Shown here piece by piece: positions 1-27,798 of a stretch of 64,000 bases of DNA. The translations under genes were made by a program, and so were the position numbers. Location of the stretch: NCBI GenBank assembly GCA_950295325.1, contig OX485808.1, positions 17,258,527 through 17,322,526 on the forward strand, in the 5' to 3' direction. This DNA is from Polytrichum commune (taxonomy: Eukaryota; Streptophyta; Polytrichopsida; Polytrichales; Polytrichaceae). The notes under the pieces were generated by a model. The model was not told the origin of the DNA, searched no databases, and was given only the letters and a program-made list of their open reading frames with translations. Every line of letters starts with the position of its first letter. The stretch's first letter is position 1.

Positions 1-81
1 CTCTGGCCCTGGAACCAAGAGCAACACTTATGACATAGGAGTTCAATTTCCTGCAGTGACAATAAGGTTTAGTAAACTTAC

Positions 82-1749
82 TGCAATGCGTCACTGGCAA
101 TTTCTCCAACAAACTTCTGAGCAGCGATTGACACTAGCCTTGTCCTGCATTCCCAGATCAACTTCACAGTAAGTGAAAGCATCAAACAAACATTCCCTAC
201 TACCTCCTGAGAATTCTTCACCCATGCCTGGTTCCATTGGGAAACCTGCATTAACAGGAAGAAGAGCAAAATTCTCACAGAACAACTAATCTGATTTAGT
301 GTGTCAAGAAAATTGGTGTGCCACATTAACTAAGGTGACCTCCATGACTTGTCATGTAGCAGCAAGTGTCCCAGGTCACCTTCTCTGGTTGCCACCCAGT
401 AATTGCAAGATCATTACATTGTCAATGATGATGATTAGTGTGGGCCACACTAAATGAGATGTATAAGGTATGAGGGTGTAATTCGGTTAGTTTTCTAAAT
501 CAGAAACTTATATTTGATTCGTTTGTGGTTAGGTGAGGATCAAAGATCAGACTCCATAAAGACACATGTTTAAAAGAGATTGGACTTCGTCTTCAAATTC
601 TATTCACTACTCCACACTCAATAGTGAAGACAAATTGGGTGGTCCTATGTATTCACTTAAGGAATCAAGAAACATGCACTCCCAATAACCATAACTAAAT
701 CAGAGGAGGTCTGATTTCAATCTGATTTTTGCTGATGCTTCCTTGTAGATTTTCTAATGCAATTTACAAGTTCTATTGTGTAAATCTAATTGGTAGAAGT
801 TGGAGAATATGAAAAACGAACCAAATAACACCCATATACCTTAGTATACCAAAATTTGGAAAGTTCAAAGCTAACAACAGTACCAAGGGATAATTCCATA
901 CCGATGACAGGTTAACCTTCACGCATTGTAGCAAATAAATAAATAAACCAAAAAAACCAGGAAGAGGAGGTTCAGAAGAAAGGGGGCACGTACACACGAA
1001 TATCAGGACAGTGGAAGCCACTTCTGCTCAAGTAATGCTCGGCGAGTTCATCCGGAATCTGTCGCAGGCAATCAAAAAGTAAAGATCATCACCATAATGA
1101 AATTCAAAACAATTTCATCGAACGTTCACATCTCTCTCTCTCACACACACACACATATCCTCCCCAAACCCTAACAGAACGCAGAGTACATGGGCATGCA
1201 CCCAGTACTCTAAATTCCCGCACCCACCCACCCACACACACAAACAAAATAGCTTTGAGCTCATTGAGAGCCAGAAGGGGAGCAATCGCTGCTGCTGAGA
1301 AGCGAGTCCAAGGAAGGAGAAGAAAGAAAAGTTTGGAGAGAGAGAGACACAACGAACACCTGTCACAATATCTAGACTTATCGCAGATATTGGACAGAGG
1401 CGATGAACTTCCCACAGGGCCCTCTTGAAAACGATTAAACATCAAACTTCCGCACAGGGCGAGAGCAGTCCTTAAACCCTAACGGGCACCAGAGCACCAT
1501 AGATCCCCCACACAATTAGCCTGAAGCTGATTTGCGGGGGAATTTAATTGCTGCTGCTGCTGCTGATGATGATGATAAGCGAATGCAAGGAGGTAGGAGG
1601 AGGAAAAACAGCAAAAGAGAGAGAGTAAGCAAGGTTGTTACGGTGGGAGTGTAGTCGAGGAGCGAGGAGAGGAAGTCGAGGAGGGCGGCGTCGCTGTGGG
1701 GCTGGGCGTGGGCATCTGCCACAGCGTGCTCCCTGCTGCCCTCCGCCAT
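82..1749 (-). CDS. TAF10: TAF10, TFIID/SAGA subunit, first three exons (partial)
   Basis: TAF10 is a histone-fold subunit of TFIID (and of SAGA in other eukaryotes), acting in the nucleus in transcription initiation. Three exons are seen on the minus strand: 1642-1749 (36 codons from ATG), 994-1058 and 82-144. Their phases fit: exon 1 ends on a codon at a GTAACA donor, exon 2 ends two bases into a codon at GTACGT, exon 3 ends two bases into a codon at GTAAGT. The joined protein has the family hallmarks: an acidic start ending in LLDYTPT, then IPDELAEHYLSRSGF, then CPDIRVTRLVSIAAQKF and GEIASDALQ, which cover the first helices of the TAF10 histone fold. No stop or frameshift is seen. The remaining exons lie beyond the left edge. 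Intron 1 (583 bp) is rich in CT/CA microsatellite. The start ATG is the first in this exon. Confidence 0.93.
343..460 (+). repeat. Dispersed repeat D, copy 1 (TAF10 intron)
   Basis: GTCATGTAGCAGCAAGTGTC, ACCTTCTCTGGTTGCCACCC and GATGATGATTAGTGTGGGCC are shared in order with 45649-45766. Function unknown. Confidence 0.7.
480..690 (+). repeat. MITE family A, degenerate copy
   Basis: It contains the family core AAAGACACATGTTTAAAAGAG followed by ATTGGACT and a CTCAATAGT..ACAAATTGGG block before GGTCCTATGT. Ends are not clear. It lies in intron 2 of TAF10. Confidence 0.6.
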
Positions 1750-2400
1750 AGCCGATGAGTTTACAACAACACCAGTTTCTCCTGTTTGCGTTGGGGCTTT
1801 GGGCTTCCGGGCTTCGGGTTTCGGGTTTGGGGCCTGGGGCCGATCCTATTGCCGTGCTGGCCCTGCTACCGTGCACTTCGCAAATTGGGAGGCTGGCCTT
1901 TAACCAGTCTTGCTCTGGTGTAAGGTTGATGAGTCTTAAATGCTTACTATTTTCCGACTAGCTCACTTCTCCTAGGATATAAAACACTCCTTTAGTTTAA
2001 CCCTTGTTATGTGATTTTTGCAACTTCTGTGTAAGTATGTCATATTTGCAAATGACATGGCTTTCCACAACTTCAATAATCATCCAAATATGCCATAGTG
2101 GCCTACTACATCATATTGGGGCAATATGTGGTTCTTCCATCATTCTCCAAGTGGTTGGCGCTCCTTTTGTGGGGTATCTTTGCTCTTCTAAAGGTTGCCC
2201 CTTTTTATGAACACCTAGAGGTGGTTGTATTCCCTCATTCCAATTGTCTACATTGGAAGTATGAAATTTACCCTTTGTTTGTTGGTATCTCTCTTGCTTC
2301 TTGAATTGCGACTTGGTTATCTCCTACTTGCTCCTCACGCTCCTCACACTCCTCAATATATTCACCAAGATTAATTAAAGGTAATTTAGAAGATTTGTCT
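1750..2400. other. TAF10 upstream region and spacer
   Basis: The first 150 bases after the TAF10 start are GC-rich, with repeated GGGCTT/GGGTTT blocks around 1790-1845; on the minus strand these read as GGCCC and AAACCC boxes, which are common in plant promoters of housekeeping genes. This is the likely TAF10 5' leader and promoter. From 1900 to 2400 I see nothing beyond possible further Copia debris. Confidence 0.35.
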
Positions 2401-2419
2401 ACCATAACTAAAATAGAAG

Positions 2420-3150
2420 CCTCATTATTCCAAATTATTCCCAAAAAACGTAATAACCTTCATGAATACAAAATCTTTACTTTTGATAATTTTGTTGATT
2501 TTCAAATGAAAGAGTCTCTATGATTTGAAGCCTTTGTAATAACAAAAGAATAAATATTTGGTGTCTTTTGCATTAAGTTTATGCCTTTTTTCATTAGGCA
2601 CGATCGTATATGTAATGTATCCAAACACATGCATGTGTGCAATGCAAGGCATCCTCCCGCTCTACATTTCTTTGATTGTAATAGAGGGATTTAGTTTTAT
2701 TTATTTATTTAATTTTAATTCCATTAGACTTCAATTATGTATATAAATTGTGTTTGTTGCCACTTCTACCTAGAAGATTTATTGAACTTTGAAACGCGAA
2801 GCATGTTCATTGCCATTTCCATTATAGTGTGATTAGCATGCTCTACCATTCTATTTTGTTGACACCTATACCAGGTGGATGATTTCTTCTCAATGCCATG
2901 CTTATTTTAAGAAAAGATGGAATTATTTTGAAATGAACTTAGCATCGTTATATGATCGAAACATCTTGATCTTGTGCTATAACTGCGTCTCTACAAGGGC
3001 CTTGAACTCCTTGAATTTCTCCAAACATTCTTCTTTAGACTTCAACATGTACACTCAAATCTCTTCTAAAAATCATCATTGGAAATCACAAATACTTTGT
3101 ACTACCCATAGATGTGATTGGTAACCCCCATATATGGTAGAGTATGTGGG
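2420..3150 (-). mobile_element. Decayed Ty1/Copia retrotransposon (integrase region)
   Basis: Read on the minus strand, this stretch keeps, in several frames and with stops, the order of Copia integrase motifs. Around 2960-3060 there is YMLKSKEECLEKFKEFKAL followed by IKMFRSYNDAKF (usual form: LRSDNGGEF). Around 2790-2870 there is QQNRMVEHANHTIMEMA (usual form QQNGVAERANRTIMEMA). Around 2500-2640 there is HVFGYITY..VPNEKRHKL and then a YYKGFKS-like segment, matching the usual LRVFGC...GYSEGSKAYR part. Several in-frame stops and frameshifts show it is dead. Gag, protease, reverse transcriptase and a clean pair of LTRs are not recognised. Confidence 0.85.
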
Positions 3151-3201
3151 TTTTATGTGGTGATCACTCTTCTTGATTGGACATATGTATTTTAAGGACA
3201 T

Positions 3202-3420
3202 TGTGAAATCAACCACACATTGGTTAAAACAATCACAATCAATATGTAAGGTGTCAACTAGGCTATGACTTGTCATCCAAGTTGGCCAAGTTTATTAATT
3301 CTAACACAAAGTTGATACCTTACTCCTCTTCATGTGTGCGATGAAAAATCAATGATGGGTCATTTCACTGCACGATGCATCTTTGTGATCATTTTAATGA
3401 AGTACATGGTCAATTTAACA
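3202..3420 (+). repeat. LTR-like repeat X, copy 1
   Basis: This 219-bp unit begins TGTGAAATCAACCACACATTGG and ends GGTCAATTTAACA. A second copy lies at 33910-34130 and shares the start, the CCTCTTCATGTGTG block in the middle and the end. TG...CA termini and the size fit a short Copia-type LTR or a small foldback element. It lies just upstream (in minus-strand sense) of the decayed Copia integrase, but its orientation matches the plus-strand copy at 33.9 kb, so linkage to that element is not proven. Confidence 0.6.
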
Positions 3421-3426
3421 GTTTCC

Positions 3427-3770
3427 TATTTAAATGGTATAGGTATACATAGTGAAGCTTGTAGATAAGAATGGACACTCAAAAGACATTTATTATGATG
3501 AGATTGGACTATGTGCTCAAAATACATACTCCATTCTAGATTAGTTGTTAATGCAATCAAAAGGACCTATATGATCATTAAAGAGAGAGAATCTCCACTT
3601 TGACCTCCCATAACTTTTGCATCTCAACTTTTCTAACAAGACTTGAAATGACAATCTGTGTGATTCATATTTGCAAACTGGAGGCAATTCCTAAACTGAT
3701 CCAATGATTAAATTGATCTGTGCAGTTGAAAGGTGCGCACAATAGGGACTCCAATAAGGTCACTACTTTG
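3427..3770 (+). repeat. MITE family A, degenerate copy
   Basis: It shows AAAAGACATTTATTATGATG, GAGATTGGACTATGTGCTC and AAAGGACCTATATGATCATT, in the same order as in the better kept copies at 13582-13920 and 15403-15768. Confidence 0.6.
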
Positions 3771-4257
3771 TCTATGTGGCTGTGTACATGACTAGTGGAA
3801 GAAATTAAATAATGTATCTGATTATAGAGATTATAGAATGTATCTGATCAGTCTCCATAATTCGACACATGAAAGTGGTTAGATTTCAAAAAGACGTGAC
3901 ATCAGCAGCCATTCCATGAAGACATTGTGAACAAGTTGATTCAAATGAGAGCTTAGACAACTGCATCTAGTAAGTAGTTGAGAAGATATCGAATACATAC
4001 ACATTTGGTTACTTGAATTCCTATGAGTTCTGTAGTTCTGTCCCGTGTTTCAATTTCTTTTGCTTGTACACACGCTTGGATAGGACACATGCTTTCTGCA
4101 CATACAATGACAATATGAAAGTACTATATGATTGATGAGCTCCGACTAGAGGACTTATTAGAGACCAATTTTGAGTTAGTTATTTTTCAAATCATCACAA
4201 GCTTCAGTACTTCGCTCAGAATTGGGTGGTTATCTGCAAGGAGGTTGCACATCAGAG

Positions 4258-21801
<17,544 letters not shown>

Positions 21802-21904
21802 CTGCCAAGGTGTATGTAATGGCAATAACACAACCTAACTTCACCAAGTCCTATATTTCTGTGATCACATAATTTCAAGAAATGTTGTCAATTTCTGTAA
21901 TCGC

Positions 21905-22058
21905 ACAGTTATCCTTAAACCCTCTCACAAACTCATGTTTTGGTAGGAAGTTCCATCCCACTTTTGACAATTTATGATGTTTAAGGAGTGTTCAATTGGT
22001 GTTGGAAACCCCCAATTTTGGTAAGTTGAAGCAGAGGTGTTTGACTTTGGCCACAAGA
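21905..22058 (+). repeat. Family C half copy at the edge of the Mutator-like element
   Basis: It reads AACTCATGTTTTGGTAGGAA, GATGTTTAAGGAGTGTTCAA, TTGGTGTTGGAAACCCCC and GTGTTTGACTTTGGCC, matching the left arm at 17085. It stops where the Mutator-like terminal sequence starts (22060), which suggests the larger element inserted into a family C copy. Confidence 0.7.
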
Positions 22059-22627
22059 CGGGGGGTGCTATCATGTGAGCGGTGAGCGGTGAGCGGTGAG
22101 CAATGAGCGGTAAGTTTTGAGAAGGGGGGGTGGGAAAAATATTTGGAATTACACCCAATATTATCCTATAACCGTGGTATTTTGGCATAATTGATTGCGT
22201 ATTTTTCTATAATATTAGAAGTGGGTAGTGCAAACAAAATGCAACGAACCTAATGAATTTATTACGATTCTACTTTCAAAATCAATAACCACAAGATTGG
22301 CATGAGAGTTTCATGATGAATCTCAACATTGTTGCTAGATTCAACACAACAAATGCAAACACATTTCAAGTATTGAGAAATGAATTGATGGAGGCGTTTG
22401 GGGGGGGGCAGACTAAATTATTTGGGCATATCGTTTATGAATAAGAGGAATTTGCTCACATAAAATCAGTCTCCACTAGTTGTGGTAATTCAAAAATAAT
22501 GCAAAGAGTGGCTTCAATTTTATTTTTGTTTTTATTGGAATGCCAAATTCAATGTCATTTCACATTTCAAACCAACCATATCCAATCCAATCCAATCCAA
22601 CATATGGCGGATGGTATTTTCAACTAT

Positions 22628-24386
22628 CTAAATGCCTCCATTGTCCTCTGATGCCTCTAAATGAAAGAACATCTCCACATTGGAATTAAACTTGCGAGAC
22701 TTTGGCCGACGTGTAGGTGTTGATGTGGCCGCTTGTACAAGAGCAATGCTCTCCGCATATACAGGAAGCAACAACGACCTCGGAGGAGATGACAATTGCT
22801 CCATCATCTTGCCAACACTGCATTTAGATATACACAATGAGGGTTAGTAACTTTGACGATATACAAGTTCACAAATAATCATAAATTCCAATAGGTTGGG
22901 CAAAACTCACGTACTCAAACGTGATTTCCTTGCTACTTTGCGAGGAGGTTCATCATCCTCCTCCAATGAAGGTGGTTGTGATGATTGATCAACTACGGGA
23001 TTTTGATATGAAAGCTCGCGAAGCGGTTGAAGTATCTTATTGAAGATTAGATCATCTGCCTCATAAGCAATAAGATGGCGTCCACTTTTACGACATGCGT
23101 GGACAGAGGCACCTGAAATGAAAATAAAAAAACCAAAAAAAATTGAAACACATTACAATGATTTTAGAAAATTTCGCATAAGAACATACCTCCACCATGA
23201 AATCATCTCCATTTGTAGGATCCGCTACTGCGAGCATCTTATCAAATTCTTTTTTTCTAAACAATCTGACAATTGCAGTTGTAGCTTTGGCCATTTCCTC
23301 CCATTCTCCTTTCGCAGATTGTTTTTTTATTGGAGTCTTTTCTTTGTACAACCTAGATGCTTCATCAACAGCAACCACCACCTCTCTCTGTAGATAAGAG
23401 TCATAAACCAATAGCAATTACACACTTAACATTCTTAAAATCAAACATAAAAAATGAACAAAATTTAAATTTGTACCTTATAAACCAAAGTTGCAAATAC
23501 ATCGATTGTCAAAGGGTACCACGTAGTCCTTGATTTTTTTTTCAAGCAATTTGCATAGTCTTCAGAAGAAATAAGATCTTTAAATTCATCAAGCTTCAAA
23601 ATACCTATATTTCGTATGCGATGAAGCTTGTGGGATAAACTGGTTTTCACATGATCGTTCTCAGTGAATCTGATATGCATACAACAAATAAATCATTAAA
23701 AATGAATTTGAAAAAAAAAATATCAAATAAAATATTGGGGTATGATGATTGTTACTGACCGGTTGACATCATTCATAGCATCGAGGAGTACTCCGACCGA
23801 GCCTTTTGGATCCAAAAAAATGCAATCCACTGATTAATGCCATCATTCTTCATCAAAATGATGGCGTTCAATGTGGCGTAACCACGCCGTCACTCGATGA
23901 TTACCCTCCCAAACATAAAATATTTTACCTTTAAATTTATACAAATCTTTCTCCTTATCCAATTCTTTCTCAAAACGATGATTTGCACGTTGCCAATGTT
24001 GGTCCTAAGAGCTAACTGTCTCATCCGTAACATCAAGAGAAGAACTATCATTTTTGGCAATCAACACATACAAAATACCATCTCCTTCCCTGTATCCATT
24101 GGAAAATTCAGTCTCTAATAATTGAACATCACCCTCAAGAATTGGTCTAACCAATGGTAAAATCACAAGACGACACAATGGAACACAAAATCGTGATTTC
24201 TCATATGGGATCGCCCGCAGTTGGTTAATGATAGAATTAAAATCCGTTCTTTTCAGCCTACAGGCATTATAATCCTTGTCTTCCAAACCCTAAACATTAA
24301 CATTCATATAACAAAGAAAAATAATTAGAAACCCATTGAACTAACTTTGTTGAACTCACCAAAACAAAATTGGACAACATGTTCAT
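22628..24386 (-). pseudogene. Unknown spliced gene inside the Mutator-like element (EGNHR protein)
   Basis: Six exons can be read on the minus strand: 24360-24386 (ATG AACATG), 23760-24289, 23477-23669, 23190-23387, about 22920-23112, and 22628-about 22821, with GT-AG introns. The protein starts MNMLSNFVLGLEDKDY, then has SNGYREGDGILYV, VWEGNHRVTAWLRHIE, DPKGSVGVLLDAMNDVNR, TENDHVKTSLSHKL, HACRKSGRHLIAYEADD and a basic tail PPRKVARKSR and TRRPKSRKF that look like nuclear signals. It is broken: TAG at 24005, a stop and frameshift near 23840, and the exon at 23112 is one base out of frame with the one before. I do not recognise the family. EGNHR recalls the DGNHR-type motif of ParB/sulfiredoxin folds, and GRHLIAYEAD recalls methyltransferase motif I/II; both are only resemblance by eye. 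Confidence 0.65.
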
Positions 24387-24389
24387 AAT

Positions 24390-25860
24390 ATGCTATGAAT
24401 TCTAACAATGTATCTCTACTAAACAAAGCAAATCTAGCACATATCAACACGTGACCAATTGAGCTTGGAAACACTATGATCAAGTGTGACTATCTCCAAA
24501 AACCTCCCTAGTTGAGTTTGAAAAAATAACAGATTGGAGGTCGAGACTTTAGAGAATACTAACAGATCCACTTTAGATAAATCTAGAAAATATACCTGCA
24601 ACGAATGAAGCAAAACCTAAGATATCAACGTGTAGTCTGCTGGACTAGGAAACACGAGGATCGCGACAGACTATGTCCAATTGCCTCCCAATTGATTTTC
24701 TTCAAATTGCAAGTAAAGTTTGAGATTTTTGGAACACTCACGTATGCATTTTTGCTGAATCTAACAAATGTACTTGAAATGAGAAAAAAAAAACATGTAA
24801 CCTGTGGGACTTGTAAACACTAGGATCGTGATACACTAGGATCATTTATATGCAATTAGTTGCAAATGAACCGGTTGAGTTTGAGAAATAACCAGTTGAA
24901 GTTGCAGGAAAATTGCCGATCATTTTAGAGGCGGGAACAATTGATAAAAAAATGATCCAGGAACACAATATCCACAAGTGCCTTAAGCTATTATACTACC
25001 CTCGTCATAATTACAATACAGGTCCTCTTGAGTCATGATAGAGAATTACAAGGAAAACTCACCCAGAGACCTACAGGTTTACCACATGAGTTTGTACATT
25101 TACATGAAGCGGACTCAGGTACAACTATGAGATATTAGCTTCATAGCCAAGTACAACTACCAGGAAGCATCAGTTTGTATTTTGAGATTCTCTTGCAAGG
25201 TTAATTACTATTGGTTGTGGCTCTCACTAAACAGAGAGAAATAGAGAGAGAGAGAGAGAGAGAGGCAACCCCAGCCCCAAGCTGGCTCCATCGCTCTCTA
25301 TTTTCAGAGAAACAGAGTTCATCAACGGGATGAGGACCCCATCATGTCGCCATAAAGGAGGGGATTGGAAAACCATGTGTGAATTTGACTCCAAAATGAA
25401 ATTTGACAAATTTCTTGAATGTTGTCAATTCATGCGTTAAAATGGTATGCCATAATTTGTTTGCTTCGCTTATGATAGATTGGTGACTCAAAAACTTTCA
25501 GGTTGATTTGTGAGTCATAGAATTGCAAGGAAGTGAAGTGTGAATCACTGCATTGTGCTATATAATGGCTCCTTCGCTAGTTGATGAGAAACTAACATTT
25601 ATGAGTATGAACATAGTTGTGTGAGCTACTTTCAAGTTTTAGGTTGATAAGTATTTAGAATTGCTAAATCTGAACTCTAAAAATTCAAGGCCAATTTACC
25701 TCAAAGAAGTTTCTCAACTATCTCTGCTCACCATATCAGGATTTAAGTACTGCCCCCCCTTCCCCCAGTCCAATTTGACATCAACTGCCAAAAGTCTGAA
25801 ATGGGCCCAATTTCCATCAACTGACCTTATTGTATTCATCCCCAATCACTGCTACACACA
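24390..25860. other. Interior of the Mutator-like element, no gene seen
   Basis: AT-rich sequence with a GA microsatellite at 25236-25262 and C-rich tract near 25750. Frames are short and show no family motifs. Confidence 0.5.
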
Positions 25861-25960
25861 CCCTAAACCCAAAAACTTGGCAGAATTTTGTCAGGTGTAC
25901 CTTCGGCAACGAAAGTACACCTGACGGAATTCTGCACTTGCAGAATTCTACCAAGTTTGT
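25861..25960. repeat. Foldback palindrome, copy 1
   Basis: It starts CCCTAAACCCAAAAACTTGG and is built around TCAGGTGTACCTTCGG and its near-complement CGAAAGTACACCTGA, with outer arms TTGGCAGAATTTTG and GAATTCTACCAAG. The whole unit can fold on itself. Confidence 0.85.
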
Positions 25961-26291
25961 GCAACCTTCTTTCTTCTTGGCAAAATTTGAAGGCAAGTTG
26001 CGTATCGGTTTCTTGACAATGTCTTTTAAACTAGCAGTTGCTTTTCATATTGACTTAACTTGCTTTATTTTCAAGATATGCTTCTTAACAAAATTTTGGA
26101 GCTGTCTGGAGAAAATTTGACAAGAATCTTTTTGCTCAACATAACTGAGAATCAACTAATTGAAGATGTCAACTTGTAACCTGTTGGATTTAGGATCACT
26201 AGGATCTTGACCGACTAAACCCCAAAACTTCAAGGGCAATGGTTTAATCAGTATTTCTCTTAATATCTCAAGAAATTGCATACAAACGTAC

Positions 26292-26392
26292 CATAAAGAC
26301 ATGATTGTGCAAGTGCAAAATACTGTCAAGTGTACTTTCGTTGACGAAAGTACACTGGACAGAATTCTGCACTTGCAGAATTATGTCTTTAT
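26292..26392. repeat. Foldback palindrome, copy 2 (about 100-bp near-perfect palindrome)
   Basis: The left arm begins CATAAAGACATGATTGTGCA and the right arm ends TGCAGAATTATGTCTTTATG. The centre is AAGTGTACTTTCGT..ACGAAAGTACACT. Almost every base is paired. Confidence 0.88.
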
Positions 26393-26572
26393 GTTGCTGT
26401 AAGTATGGGGGAGGGGGTGATCACCCCCCCCCCCCACATCGGGCGTTTGCCTTCATTTACAATTTTACTAGTGTAGCTCAACACAAACCTAAGGTCATCA
26501 TTATGCGTATAAATGTAAGAGCCTTCCTTATGATTCTAGCAACTCAAAGGGTACTACTTATTTTCTAGAAAA

Positions 26573-26573
<1 letters not shown>

Positions 26574-26617
<44 letters not shown>

Positions 26618-26642
26618 ACATTGTTGCTATGAACGCTTGGCT

Positions 26643-26685
<43 letters not shown>

Positions 26686-26714
26686 AGGTTCAAATTCCGA
26701 AAGACTAAAGGATC
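26574..26714 (-). rRNA. 25S rRNA gene fragment (domain V region)
   Basis: About 140 bp on the minus strand match the conserved 25S/28S peptidyl-transferase neighbourhood. The plus strand reads GCTTCACAATGATAGGAAGA, GCCGACATCGAAGGATCAAA, GCTATGAACGCTTGGCTGCC, AGCCAGTTATCCCTGTGGTA and TTCTGACACCTCTAGGTTCA. Differences from the usual plant sequence include ATTGTTGCTATG for AACGTCGCTATG and CCGAAAGACTAAAGG for CCGAAGGTCTAAAGG, mainly changes typical of methyl-C decay. It is a dead fragment, not an rDNA unit: the matches stop abruptly on both sides. Confidence 0.92.
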
Positions 26715-26723
26715 TGCTGCAAA

Positions 26724-26840
26724 ACCCTAAACCCAAAAATTTGGCAGAATTTTGCAAGTGCAGAATTATGTCAGGTGTACTTTCGTTGCCGAAGGTACAC
26801 CTGACAGAATTCTGCCAAGTTTTTGGGTTTTTGGGGTTTT
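26724..26840. repeat. Foldback palindrome, copy 3, next to the 25S fragment
   Basis: It starts about ten bases after the 25S fragment with CCCTAAACCCAAAAATTTGG and contains TGTCAGGTGTACTTTCGT and its complement CGAAGGTACACCTGACA, then GAATTCTGCCAAGTTTTTGG. It has an extra GCAAGTGCAGAATTATG segment in the left arm also seen in copy 2. A T16 run follows. Confidence 0.87.
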
Positions 26841-27798
26841 TTTTTTTTTTTTGGTTGTTTTTGAGACAGAAGGCCAACCGCCAACGCCAAAATGAATAAA
26901 TCAAGAAAAAAAATTTTGGGTGATCAAGGCCAGTGAGAAGCATAAGTCTTTCAAACCTGTACTGAGTGATCTAATGCAGCTAGAATCAAGAAACTTTGTT
27001 TTGGTAGCGTTTTATTTATTTATGAGGTATACAACAATCCAGAGTGGAATTTTCTAGGTATTGGTGTTACTTGGCACATCTACCTTGTAATCTGTAAATT
27101 TCATAAGTGATGCAGAAATTTTATGTGTTGAGTGATTTGGGGATGGGTACTGATGGAATTCTCTAGGCTTTGGGCGATTGGCACGGATGTTAGAAGTGGC
27201 ATCGTGTTTTTTGGGGGGAGTTTTTGAGATTGAAGCAAGTATGTCATAATCTGTGAATATCATTAGCATAGCTAGAATCAAGGAACTGTGTTCTGGTAGC
27301 GTTTTTATTTATTTATGAGGTAGACAATAGGGTTGTTCTGATGCTATCTGATCTTGATGGGGATATTCACAACTATTTGTTTTCAGTTGTACTTTGCCAA
27401 AAATGTTCTATCATTATAGCATAAAACCTTCTTGCTCGATATTATGACTTTCCGACAATGAAATGAAACTGACCTAATTAGGATTGACTATGCCCAACAA
27501 TTTCTCGAGCACTGATTGGAGGGGGAGGGGGAGGGGGTGATTGGACCTCCATCCCTCAAGTTGACAACATATAACCTATTGGACTTGGAAACACTAGGAT
27601 CTCATCAACTAAATGTAAAATCAGGGTTTGGGGGAGAAAACATGGATTGGAGAGGTTTTGTCCGCTTCTCCATCATCCCCCTCTCTCTTGCTATCCTCCT
27701 TGGCATGATGCTTGCCGTCCTCCTCGCCCTCTCCTCCACTTTCTTCTTCTTCTTATTCTTCTTCTTCCTCCCTCAATTGACTACCCTCATTGTTATAG

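Noticed and set aside
1104-1445. Overlapping minus-strand open frames in TAF10 intron 1
   Set aside because: They lie between well supported TAF10 splice sites and have low-complexity content.
1755-1961. A 68-codon plus-strand frame divergent from TAF10
   Set aside because: It consists of GC-rich promoter-like repeats and has no relatives that I recognise.
25861-26840. CRISPR-like array of short repeats
   Set aside because: The three palindromes are unevenly spaced, differ in length and lie in a plant nuclear region with a transposon; they are foldback elements.
27516-27798. A long open frame before the MULE transposase that would add several transmembrane helices
   Set aside because: It is the translation of a CT/TTC-rich polypyrimidine tract before a good splice acceptor at 27798; it is more likely intron.
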